From NCBI GenBank assembly GCA_001513895.1, contig LLKO01000006.1:994526-1058525 (forward strand): a stretch of 64,000 nucleotides of DNA. Reading direction: 5' to 3'. Positions 42,144 to 53,650 of this stretch are shown piece by piece (within the stretch, counting starts at the first letter, position 1; the number at the start of each line of letters is the position of its first letter). The DNA comes from Graphilbum fragrans (lineage: Eukaryota; Ascomycota; Sordariomycetes; Ophiostomatales; Ophiostomataceae). The notes beneath the pieces were generated by a model. The model was not told where the DNA came from and did not search any database. It saw only the letters and a list, made by a program, of their open reading frames with translations. The translations under genes were made by a program, and so were the position numbers.

Positions 42144-45100
42144 GGTGGCGCTTGTAGTGAGTTAGCAAGCTCGCCCGTTTTTGGAAGCTTGCCAAACGCA
42201 GTGCCAGCTAACCAGGAAAATAAAGAAGAGAAGAAGGGCAAAGCAATGGGTGGAATGGGAGGGAGAGAAAAGTAGGGAGTGGCGGGATAAAACGCGGAGA
42301 ACGGGCCCCAGGACGGCAAACAACACTACGTATGCGAGTACGAATAGAGTGGTGTGTGGAAACAAGTAAAACGAGTGACCGGTGGACGAGAAAGCGGGTG
42401 AGCTGGGTGTGGTGTGAGAGTGTGAGAGCCTAGGAGGACATGACCGAAGCTGTCAAGTTCAATGCGCTTCGGCGGCTCGCAGTGAGGCGAGGGACGGAAC
42501 TGTGTGGACGGGGTATTTGCTGCTCTTCTTGGCGGACAAGGTGCTGGAACGGCGGTGGAAAAGCAACGAAGAAGGCGTCCAGACAACAAGACAGCCAGAA
42601 CGCCCGAAATTCTGAAAGCCTGAACTGAAAGAGGGGGGTGTGGAAAGACACGGAGTTGTAATTTAGGCGGGAGCACAGCTCAAACAGGGTTCGTACTGGC
42701 GGTGGATGCTGCAGAATTGGCCCGCCGACGAAAACGAGAGTAAAAAAAGAACCAACAGCGGGTAGAGGGAAATAGGGGAAAAGGGGGGGATCGGTAATGG
42801 CTTGCGTCTTGCTCGTAGCTGCTGTTTCTTCCGTTGTTGCCGCTGTGGTGAAGACAGAGGGGGGTGAAAACGGGTGGAAGAGGATGGCGCCTCTCCGAAG
42901 GTCCAGTTTGGCGTCGAAAGTGATGTGTCGGCTGTGAGACTGTGAGCTATTACAATCGTCTGCACGAAGAAGGGGCCACGCTGAGATTCGACCGTTGACG
43001 CAACACCAACGTGTTGTTGTCTCAAATTTTGGCTGCGGTTTGGGCCTCAGCTCTTGTTGGTGCTGCTTGGGCAGTTTCGTTTGTTTGTCGTTCCACCCAT
43101 ATAGAGGAGCCAGAGAATATCGGTAGCCCTCCTTTTTCCCCTGTCAGCTTGGTGGGAGAAGAAAACGGACGGACAATAGCTGGGATGTATGTTATTAAAT
43201 AGGAGGCTAGCACCGACAACGCCGACAGTGTATCGTGAGATATCGGATCGCTTCGATAGAGCAGATATACGAGGCGAGGAGAACACAACGCAAGCAGAGC
43301 CCACTTAATCAACCACGGCAGTCTTTCAGGACGCAAGAATGAGCAGACGGGAGACAGTTTCGCTGCAACAGAGCGGAGCTCGAGGGAAGCAAAAATGGTA
43401 CAGAAGCAGCCAAGACGTGAAAATGTATGGGCTGTATCCAGTGAATAGCAGGAGTATCGGTCTAACGCTGGGGGCGAACAACAGCTCGATGGGCCGCCAG
43501 CCGACACAAGCAATTCCGGGGGTATGGAGGAGTGTGGGGAGACACGATGACAACAGAGCCAAAATATAGCCAAAATATTTTTTTGGCGCAACTAGAGCGG
43601 GCAATCAATATCATACACACAATGTGCCCAAGGAGCGCCGCGCGTTCCTGGGCGTGCAGGCGGCTGGTCTGGAGTCGAGTCAATGAAGAGAATACGACGC
43701 AGGACGGCAGCAGATGAGTAGAAGAAAAAGTAAAGGAGAAAGAAAAATAGAGGCGTATCACGACACGAGAAAAAATGACGCAGCATGAAAAGCAAATAAC
43801 GGTAAAGGAACAACGACGTACACAAGTACGTGTATGCACACGGTATGCAAAGTAACGCGAGTATTGAAGGTGGCCCTGTCCTTGTCGAACAAGCGTGCGA
43901 GGCGAGGCGAGGTGGTGCACAAAGCAGAATGAGGCAAAGTGGGAGATGAAGCCATACGCAAAATACGACGATAACACGATTCAATAAAATACATACACCT
44001 AGAAAGACCAGGCCCAATACACAATTCCGGCGCAGAAAGCCGAACAGCGCCTGTCCCACTGGGAGGAAAGAGCCAACGGGCAAATGGACCACTTGGAAGT
44101 GCCCGAAGAGGAAAGAACACGATACTGTGCAGTGGGCCTCAGTCCAACGCCACAACGGCCATTTTATTAATACAGCTCAGCTTGTCACGGATGCAGAGTA
44201 AAATACACCGTTCAGAGCCATTTCTGCGACAGAAGCCTGGCCAATGACACCAGCACATGGTACGCCGGGGCGGCAAAAGCGCACCGTCGAGTCGGCCGTG
44301 TCGCCTTGGGCCTTTACTTTCCGTTTACGAGTTCTACAAACAGCCATAGGTTTGGCACAAATTGACAAAGTACAGTATTGCGTGTCTGAATAGCTAACAC
44401 CACAGCAGCGACGACAAGAAACCAAGCACGAAACGCCAGAAAGATCCCCCAAGAATCCGTGACCACACGGCTACCCCTGCGCAAGTGCTGTGCGTTGTGC
44501 ATGTGCTGTGCTGGCGTAAGCATCTAATACCACGTCGGGCCAGGTACATTCATAATGAGGTGATCTATATATATAGCATGCAGATGTGCGCTCTGTGTGT
44601 GGGACAAGAGTACGGAGTACGACAGAGTGAATATACGGACGTGAATAGGCTGGTCCGGAAAGCAATATGGGCCCGCTTCATCCGGCATGTCAGTATATCT
44701 TGCATAAGCACATATGTGCAGGTAGGCAGCCATTTCGTTGCACAGTGATGCTGAAAGCGAGGCGGCTACTCACAGGGCTAAAGATGCAGATAGTGTCAAA
44801 AGCCAAATAGAGAATGCAAGAGATCTGGAAGAGAAGGTGGCCAGGACGCTTTGTTCTTGGATGTCCAAATAAGCTCAATTTGATCCTCAGTGTTTGGGTT
44901 GGCCGCCGATACGACGCTACGATTCTCGCAGGCCCAATCAGATAACCAGGCTCAATAAAAAACGGTCGAGACAGCGTCGGAGGGATCGCCAGCGGGACAC
45001 CTAGCCGAGACTGCAGAGCACGGTTCCCAGCGGGAGTGGCGCAGTCCGGCCTTCTCTTACTTCCACCAAGAGACTTCAGCGCGGTGGATGCAGGCAGCTC

Positions 45101-45325
45101 AACACCAATCGATTCCACAGTTCGAACCTAGCAAAAGCGAGACTGTCAATACGAGGTAACACAGCAGAACACTAGCACCATTTTTATCCAAGGATAGACA
45201 TGCTTTTGCCAGCTTCTTTTCAGCTGTTGATGCGGACGAAGCGGCAAATGGCCAACATATGCCCTCTATAGCGGGTCACCTTCGTATTTGTGTTTCCATT
45301 TACATATATCCCCGCCTGACGTCGT
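42144..45325. other. 3.2 kb gene-poor spacer
   Basis: No gene is supported on either strand; open frames are short and lack known patterns. The part next to 42143 probably holds a long 5' UTR and promoter of the large gene, with purine-rich tracts. A TACGGAGTA nonamer lies at 44611-44619. A sequence TTCGAACC at about 45121 resembles a tRNA B box but has no cloverleaf. Confidence 0.6.
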
Positions 45326-46560
45326 TTACCAATCCAGCGCGTCCTCCCCCCGTTTCGCACGCCATTTATTTGTGGCAGCCAGCAGGTCCTCGCAGTCCTC
45401 CAGCAGAAATCTCCACTTCCGGACAAAGCCTTCTGTCACCTCCCACCCGTCCACGGTCCAGGGATCCGTCCAGGCAATGATGCCACGCTTCTCGATATCG
45501 TTGAAGCCCTCGTAGAGTCCGCCCACTAGATCGTAGCACAGGTCGTCTTCATCAAAGGTGCCGGCATGCCGGATGAGAGTATCGCGCATGCCTGCCGCAG
45601 GCACACAATCAATCCACAAATCATGCGGCGTGGACTTTTGTAGTTCGGTGCGCTGGAGATCCGGCGGCAATGACCTAGAGTTGCCGTCTGCGTGTTCCGG
45701 TGGCCACAGCCACGCCTCACCGACCATCAGATGCAGCCCGCACTCCGTGGGTTGTGCATGGAGAACAGAGGTGATGGCCATATTGGTGACCATCGCACGC
45801 AGCACATTGTACTGAATGAGCGTAATGAGGCGGTGGTCGAGGGACAGCGGGAAGCAGATGGAAGACGACCAGGACGGTGATGATGAAGCCGAAGATACCA
45901 GGCTGAGGAAAATGGGGCCCTCAAGGCGCCCGCCTTGCAAGTGAGACGGGACATAGGAAATCAGTGGCGGGATGACTTTACGTGCTCCATCTTGCGTCGC
46001 TGCATCCTTCTGGCGCCAAAGCTGTTGCTGCTGTGAAAGCCCACGTAGCTTCAGCACTTGCAGGTTCGGTGGTGGCAGCGGCGCAGCCATAGGCTTTAGG
46101 ACCCAGAACCCAGAAGACGGCCCGTTCTATCCGGGACAGCGGTCAGTCTAGCTTCACTTACATGTGTTACGAAGACGACCACGTCCTTACCTCGTTCGCT
46201 GCCTCCAAGGCCACAGCTGACGCCTGGAGAGCCTTCCGTCGGCCTATGAGTCCGTAATGTCAGCTATGTACAAGTTGCAAGTCATCCGGGCATCCTTGTA
46301 CGTACGCCATGCTCGTTGATGCTCTCTATTCTGCTGTTTTCTGCGCTCGGGCGTGCTCTTCTGGCCGCCGCTGTCACCGCCCAAAGGCAGCCCCCCCTGT
46401 GTTTTGGTCAGTTGCATTGTCAGTTGCCATTCGTGCTCCTGCGTAATGTGGAGATTCCACAGCGCCAGCTCGTATTCAAGCGCCTCTTGTTCGATTCTTA
46501 AGCAGTCGGCATCTCGGATTCAAAACTTACCTCCGATCGGCTGTCTCCAGAAGGGCTCAT
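45326..46560 (-). CDS. bZIP-like protein with DUF3425 domain
   Basis: Four exons (46560-46531, 46483-46306, 46243-46191, 46126-45326) give 353 codons. Residues 56-73 (PERRKQQNREHQRAWRRR) are a bZIP basic region with the N-x7-R spacing, divided by an intron. The zipper is very short (KALQASAVALEAANEN) and shows no clear leucine heptads. The C-terminal 150 residues match DUF3425: LITLIQYNVLRAMVTNMAI, LQKSTPHDLWIDCVP, MRDTLIRHAGTFDEDDLCYDL, GIIAWTDPWTVDGWEVTEGF and NKWRAKRGE. Such proteins are common in Pezizomycotina and are thought to be transcription regulators. The first intron of 47 bp is the least certain. It diverges from a short-chain dehydrogenase and may regulate it. Confidence 0.8.
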
Positions 46561-47009
46561 TGTTGCTCCGTGAAGAGCTCTACGTGATTATCTGTGGCCT
46601 AGAGAGAATCTAAAGGCAAACCGGCGACGGAGCCCTCATTTCAGAGACTACAAATGTGGTGTAGGCCGCACAAAGGGGCAGCGCATAGCGTGTCAGGGTC
46701 ACCTCATGGCATGGAGGCCGTGGTTGAGCCTCCAAGATGCTTACGCGCTAGAGCCTCTTCAGGCTTAGCCTGTTTTAGTGATCCCCATAGGCCTGTAGTT
46801 TGAGACCAGCAGCCAATGACGTAGCTTCATTCAGCTTGCCGCATTGGGAAGTGCGAGCTCCTTAAGCATCAAGAATGCAGAATCTAGTCGTCGGGGAACG
46901 AATCTCCCATGGTATAAAAGGCGAGAGATGTCTACGTATTTTCTGGAATTTACAATGTTCTACACATCGGATGGCAGCACTCCTCGGGTCTCCTACCAGC
47001 TAGTTCAAA
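46561..47009. promoter_or_regulatory. Shared promoter of bZIP/DUF3425 gene and dehydrogenase gene
   Basis: The 449 bp lie between two divergent start codons. A TATA box at 46913-46919 serves the plus-strand gene. Confidence 0.5.
46913..46919 (+). promoter_or_regulatory. TATA box of the short-chain dehydrogenase gene
   Basis: TATAAAA stands 97 bp before the ATG at 47010. Confidence 0.6.
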
Positions 47010-48091
47010 ATGCCTACTCTTAAAGGTTTCGCCGACTTCAATCCTGCCAAAGATATTCCGTCACAAGCAGGAAAGATCATTTTCATCACAGGAGGTGTGT
47101 ATTTCAGGCATTCAATTATACCTCATACTCCTGCAAATACTAATCCTTTCGTGGTACTGAAGGCACATCTGGCCTGGGCCGTCAGTCCGTCCTTGCCCTA
47201 GCTCGGCATGAACCCGCCCATATTTATTTCACCGGCCGCAACGATGAGGCTGCCACATCGCTTGTAAACGAGGTGCAGAGAATTGCTGCCTCTGAGAACA
47301 TATTGGCCGTCCCAATGACCTTCCTCCAGCTTGATATGACCTCTCTGCCTACTGTCAAGTCCGCCATGGCCAAGTTCACTCATGATCGCCTCGACCTGCT
47401 GATCTGCAATGCGGGCATCATGGCTGCTCCGCCAGCCCTCAGCAAAGACGGCCTCGAGCTTCAATTTGCGGTCAACCACGTGGCTCACGGCATGATCATT
47501 CAGTGCCTGTTGCCGACACTCGAAAAGACAGCCAGCCTGGCTGCTGAGCCCGACGTACGGATCGTCTGTCTGACTTCTGTTGGTTGGCGCGGCCATCCAC
47601 GGGAAGGCATCCTCTTCGGCCAATTGGAGACGACTATGGACATCACATTTGGCGAATGGCTTCGCTACGGGTTCGTCTGTTCTCTTCCACGCCTGCAGCT
47701 GACTCTTGCCCTGACTAACAACGACAGCCAAAGTAAATTAGCCAACATTATCTATGCCCGGGAGCTGGCTCGGCGTTTCCCCAAAATCAAGACCGTGTCT
47801 GTCCACCCAGGTGTCGTGGAAACGGGCCTAGTGACGAATCTCACGGCTGCCCGGAGAGCCTTCATCTACGTGGCTAACTGGGTACAGGGTCTTGACATAT
47901 TGACGCCAGAGCAGGGCGCACTCAGCCAGCTATGGGCAGCGGCAGGGGCCAAGCGAGAAGACCTCGTCAACGGCGGATACTACATGCCCGTGGGGGTGTT
48001 GAAGAACAAGGACCTGGACAAGTTTGCCACGAATCCGGAGCTGGCGGTGAAACTGTGGGATTGGACAAATGAATATTTGGCGAAATTTTGA
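47010..48091 (+). CDS. Short-chain dehydrogenase/reductase (retinol-dehydrogenase-like)
   Basis: Three exons (47010-47094, 47163-47670, 47728-48091) give 318 codons. The cofactor motif TGGTSGLG is formed across the first splice junction (the intron splits the second Gly). Further SDR landmarks are IYFTGRN (after beta 2), CNAGIM (the NAG motif), IVCLTSVGW with the catalytic Ser, and RYGQSKLAN with the YxxxK pair, the Tyr lying just before the second intron. HPGVVETGL follows, as in classical and WW-oxidoreductase/retinol-dehydrogenase-like members. It should be an NAD(P)-dependent cytosolic oxidoreductase of unknown substrate. It diverges from the bZIP/DUF3425 gene. Confidence 0.88.
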
Positions 48092-51000
48092 GTTCGCTCT
48101 CCCGGTAACTTGAGGCTAGACATGGTACTTGCTTTTGTTCACACAGCTTTGGCCATAGGTTCTGTATGTATGTTAAGCATTAGGTAATATGAGTGTTTCT
48201 CGCTTTTGATTGGACCGGGTTGATAGATTGGACCTGCGTAAAGCGAAATGCAGCGCATTCCCATCTGCACATATCAATGTTCGGGAAAAGAGTCGAAAGT
48301 ATGACAGTTGAACTAGCGTCCGAGGAGCCAGGACGAGCGGCGGAAAGAAGAGACAAGATCCGACAATCCCGCTTGATGTAGAGGGTCCACGTGGAATCTG
48401 AGTCAGTAGAAAGGCATCTTCGGCAAGGTTATTGATACCCATGCTCGCTTGTCCGATGCCATTCGTAAGCCGACGTCTGGGGCGTACGGCTTTCTAGTTT
48501 CAAGATGGAGACAAATGAAACCCGTCGCTACTACAGCATTCAAATGACCTAAAAAAATCATGGCTTCGCCGATGCCAAGCAGACCAGACTTCGGAGGAGG
48601 CCAAGTGCCCAGAGACGGCAGTTCTTCAACTCTTTTGAAGCACGCCAAAATCCCAGCCACTACCACAAAGGAATGCGAATCCGTACGACGCCAAGGCGTC
48701 AGAGCACACTTTTATTTTGGTACAATGAAAGTCAGCGCGTATAGCAAGGCTAGTAAGGTCCGCCCAAGTTTGCAATAAGCTCATATGGAGCCCCGGAACT
48801 AAAGTGCTTAATTCCTGGCAGAATGCATGCCAATATGGATTTCAGGTAAATCCTACGATTGGGGAAAGCTTCGTCAGCCCAATACCAACAGCCAAGCCCC
48901 GAAGCAGCCTGATCCCATAGGCTTATCCGCCTCACAATATTCTGCTGTGCCGAAGATGTGTCTTGTAGTGTAGCTATTGATTGTAAGGACGAGCTTGGCT
49001 ATGTAGCTGCTTGATTCCTTCACCAAAGAGAAGCTAGTGTATCTCCTTCTTGTTTATTGTGATCCTGTCTTTGCCTTTGATTTTCCATTACCCGGGCGGT
49101 GCCGACAAAACCATTGCTGCCTCGGATTTCCAGTACAGGTCCGTGTCTTGCCATCACTCCTCTGCCGAGACCTCTGTTGGATCGACGCTGTTGAGTTTAA
49201 CCGAGCGCTCTTGGCTCAGTAATGGCATGAGCACACATATACCTACAAGCACGTAAGCTAGTACTCATCGAAAGGCAAAATGGTGCCTTCGTCAGGGTGA
49301 ATCCTCCCAATGCGGTTGTTAAAAATGGCGGCCTAGTGCATCGCTGGAGTGAAAGCACCTAGGTACTTTGAGGAATCTGCTTGCTGTGCCCTGGCCGAGA
49401 AGGCCCCATGTGTGCCGGGATTTTTGTGGTTCGTAGATATTTCGCCGGCGATATTAAGAGGCTTACGACGCTTTCTGGTGTGTTCTAGAAGGCCAATAGT
49501 TTTCAGATAGAGACAAAGCTTGATCACGTCGTGGAAACGACGGAACCTGTGCTGTGGAACCGAGGACGGGACTTTGTGCCTCCGTTATGGCCACCCAGAA
49601 GAAGTTCTAGTCCATGCTCTCGCAACCAGTCCAGCCAAGAGCAAGTAAGCTTTTATGCTAACTGTCAGGGTCACAAATGGAGTGGTTTTCCTAGAGGAGG
49701 GTACCTCAGAAATCTGCACCAAATGCTAGTGAATGGATTTCCGTATTCGTATACGCCTTGCTATTTGTGGTCATCTTCCCCACTGTCTGGCCTGTGACTA
49801 TTAGGCACGTCGCTTTCCTCCGGTTGAAAAGTCGCCAAGTCGAAGATCTGGGGAAAAATGGGCCGTGGGGATCAAGGACGGATCGAGGACGGACCAGGCA
49901 TTAACGGACAGCCAGCGCTTAGGTGCTAGAATTGGGTGCTAATAGCACATTTCTCACTTGGGGGGGCGACGTTTAGGTCTTTGTTATGCTGGCCCGACAG
50001 AGCCTTGGCTTCATAATTATCCCGAAAATTGCCATCCTAGCACCCATTTCAAACGAGAATGTAAGATGGTTTTGGTCTCCGGGTGCCGGCGTGTACGGCT
50101 CCAGCACTGAAACCTGGGCGGGCGATGCCAGCAGTGCCGTGCATCAGAGAATAAAAGCTTCGCATGGAGGCGTGTACATACTCCCGTCATGAGGGAAGAA
50201 AAAGACAAAAAATATCTCCTGACCATCGTGACGGGCCTTGTCTCAATATACAGACAGCCATCGCTTAAATTTCTGCAAGGAGCAGGCCATGTCTTGTCCA
50301 AGGCGGCTAGGCGGCCACATGGTCGTCGGCTAGCTCCCCCAGAAAGCATACAACCAGAAGCAAATGAGGCAGCCAAGGTGTAAACAATCATTTCCCCAAA
50401 GAAGGTGGCCGGAAGGGGCACAATGGGCCGCAGTGGGTGTCTCGGTGGGTGGAGAGGGTAGAGCGCATCGGTGGTTTTCGGTCGCACCTCGCTTCTGCGG
50501 CCTTGTATGCTTCCCGTACTCCTGTCCATAGATATACACCTCGTCCCGTCTTCCTCCCCCTTTGTGGGTATAACGCCGTACGCAACCTAGCTCCAACACG
50601 GCTTCCTGTATATTTTTGTCTGATTCCACGCCCCCCTCCTCGGCTTTCAGGCAAATAAGGAGGGAAAACTTTTTTGGTCGACGTTAATTATGAGCCGGCA
50701 AAGTTCTCCACCAGAGCCCATGTTGGCTTCGGCAGCTGCAGAGTCTAGAGTTTGGAAAGCAGTGCAGAAGAATAGTAGTAGCAGAAGCTGGGTGAGAAAC
50801 TGCCATGGTTCTCTCTCTTGAAGAGGGCCAACAGTTCTTGGTAGATACTGCAGTGCCAGAAGCCATACTCAGTGTCTGACATGTGCTACGGTGCTCAACA
50901 TTACGTAGGACAGACATGAAGCGTAGATAGATAACAAAGAGTATGCTCACCCGTCGCACGGTGCCTTGTGCCCCAGGATGTGGTCAGGAACAGAAGCTAG

Positions 51001-51719
51001 TCCACAAACGACGTCACTAGTAACATCTATTGGCCTGTGGCTCCATCGCCCTAGAAGTTTGTTTCGTCGCGAAACATTCAGCTCCTTGCTGATAATGCGT
51101 CTCCCTACCTTCCTCGCTCTCAGGGTGTGGTTCTATGCGTTATTCTTTTGCAATGTGGTTTTTCTGGTGGCTTGCCCGTGCAATCAAATGCTACCAGGCA
51201 GTCGGAAGCAACTTAGAGGCCCTACAGAAGCTCCCTCTTAGGCGAGGATGGAACGTTGCCTTCCAGTGATATGTTTAGCAAACCACAACAACAGCGACAT
51301 ATAGAAACAGTGCATCGCATGCTCTTGTATTTCAAGCTTTCGAACTATATGTATGTCCAGTGCCGTTATTTCTAGTAGTATGTCCTATGGCGGCCAGAGT
51401 AGGGATTATGGTATCATAACTATCCCAAGATCATCCAAAAATCTATCCCAGGAGTCAACAAAGGAAAAGAAAAAAAAATTCAACGAATTAAAGAGCGTCC
51501 TGTCCTGTGTTTCTAACCCAATCCTAGTCCCATATGTGCAAACGAATGACGTCCTCCTCAATACACGCCGAACCATGAGAGAAAATGAACGCGATCCCAA
51601 TATTAGAAACGCCGCTTTTCACGAACGAGTTAAGGCCAAAACAAAAAGCAATCAGCGGAAGGGAGATATTAAGAAAATTAAGTGGAAAGGGTGTATCCTG
51701 GTAAGAAGACGGAGTCGCC
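48092..51719. other. 3.6 kb gene-poor spacer
   Basis: Neither strand shows a convincing gene: open frames are below about 100 codons except one of 170 without any known pattern. Composition is closer to even A/T/G/C than in the coding regions. No terminal repeats, transposase or reverse transcriptase fragments were recognised. Confidence 0.6.
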
Positions 51720-53650
51720 TCACGGCGCCGCCTCCTTCTTCTCTGTGATGGCGGCTTCAGCGTCAGACGCCGTCGCCGTCGCCGGCTGGGCATTCTTGTC
51801 AACAAACTTCTGGTTCGTGACGTGCTCCTGGTTGAGCGAGTAGCCCCGGATGCCGAGGCTCAGCACCAAGCACAGCGCCGAGAAGGCTAGCATGGTGATC
51901 CAGATGTTCCGGAGGCTGTCGCTGTAGGCCTGGACTAGGGCGACGCGGTCGTCGCTGGGCGGCATGGCCTGGATGACAGAGATGACAGAGGTAGCATCGC
52001 GCGAGTACTCGTCGGCGCGCGCGACAAAGTCCGGCAGAGCTTGCAGCTTCTTCTTGAAGCCGTTCTGGAAGATGACGCCGCCGACGGCCACGCCAATGGA
52101 CTGGCCAAAGACGCGCAGAAAGGAAAAGAAGGCGGTGGCCTGGCCGTTGAGCTCGGGGTCGGTGGCGGCCTGGATGGAGAGGCCCATGGCCGGGAAGAGC
52201 ATGCCGGTGCCGAGGCCGATGGGGACGTTGAGCCAGATCCAGCCGGCGACCGAGGTCTCCGGCTTCAGGAGGAGGAGCAGACCGCATCCGAGCACGGCAA
52301 TGAACCAGCCAGCCCACAGAGACCAGCGGTAGCGGCCGGTGATGCCGGAGACGACACCGACCATGGCAGCAGCCGGCGCGACGGTGAGCGTCTCGGGGAG
52401 GACGGCGACGGCGGCGATGACGGGCTTATAGGACTTGACGCCTTCGTAGTAGAGAGCTGTGCTTACTGTCAATAGGGGCAACATGGGCAAAAGGGGGCGG
52501 GAAGAAGAACAAGGACAACACGTACGCAAAAAGTACAGCAGACTCCACAGAATGGCGCCGTGCAGCACGGTCAGGATGTAGGTCAGGATTAGGTCGCGGT
52601 TCTGCAGAATGCGCTTGTTGATGATGGGCTCGGCGGCAAAGCGGAACTCCCAGACGCCAAAGAGCAGCAGGCCAAAGGGCCCGACGATGAGTGGCGCCAG
52701 CACCTTGCCGGAGCTCCAGGGGTTGGCGACGCCGCCGGTGGTCAGGCCGTAGAGGAAGGAGGTGGAGCTGGCCGTAAAGAGGAAGCAGCCGACCCAGTCG
52801 AAGCGGCCGAGCTTGGTCAGGATGCCGCCGGGGATCTTGGCCTGGTGCAGGAAGAAGACGACGGTGACGAGGGCGAGGCCGATGAGGGGGAGGTTGATGT
52901 AAAAGATCCAGCGCCACGAGATGTTCTGGGCAAAGCCGGCGCCGATGAGGGGGCCGCTGACGGTGCCGACACTCCACATGGCGCTGAGCAGCGACAGCCA
53001 GGTCGGGCGGAAGGCCAGGGGGATCAGGTCGGTGACCACGACTTCGGTCAGGGCAATGATGCCGCCGCCGCCGACGCCCTGAATAGTGCGACCGGCGATC
53101 AGGACGGTGAAGTTGCCGGCGAGCGCCGAGAGGAGGGAGCCGGCAGCAAACAGGGCAATATTGGCATAGATGACCTAGGGGGCGAGGTGTGAGCGGAAGA
53201 ATAGACTGAATCACGAGATCCACACGCGTGAAGCACAGAAAAACTCACGTATTTGCGGCCAAAGATGTTGCTGAGCGAGGCCATGGTCGGCTGCAGCACC
53301 GTGCTGGCCAACAGGAAACTGGTGCCGGACCAGAAAGCCTCCAGAGCGCTGCCGGAGAGAGCACTGCTGATCGTGGGGAGGGCCACCGACAGGCTGGTGG
53401 CGTCGAGGGAGACGGCGATGGTCAGGACGAGCAGGGCGGAAAAGGCCAGGAAGAAGCTGCGGGTGGGCTTGAAGACGGCCTTGTCGCCGTCCATCTCCAC
53501 GGCGCCGGCCTCCGTGACATCGGGGTTTTCGCCGGAGAGCACGCCGCCGGCCGGCACGGCCATGTTGGTGAACTCTTCCTGGGTCGAGTTGGCGGCGTCG
53601 GAGTCGCTGGCGAGGCGATCCTGCTTCTGGGCTGCGGTGGTGGGCTCCAT
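51720..53650 (-). CDS. DHA2-family drug:H+ antiporter (14-TM MFS)
   Basis: Three exons (53650-53249, 53174-52526, 52465-51720) give 598 codons. A hydrophilic N-terminus of about 60 residues is followed by LDATSLSVALPTISSAL in helix 1, then SFLLASTVLQPTMASLSNIFGRKY, which carries the loop motif after helix 2. Next come GRTIQGVGGGGIIAL, and the antiporter motif C in LLSAMWSVGTVSGPLIGAGFA, then WRWIFYINLP, typical of the 14-helix DHA2 group. Helices 8-14 include GLGTGMLFPAMGLSIQA. These pumps export toxic compounds or fungal metabolites. No biosynthetic cluster is next to it, so a general resistance role or export of an unknown compound is possible. Confidence 0.9.

Noticed and set aside
43022..43591. 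A 189-codon minus-strand frame in the 3.2 kb spacer
   Set aside because: Cys/Ser/Leu-rich sequence without family pattern or splice context; probably chance.
45115..45135. tRNA B-box-like TTCGAACC
   Set aside because: No acceptor stem, anticodon arm or A box can be built around it.
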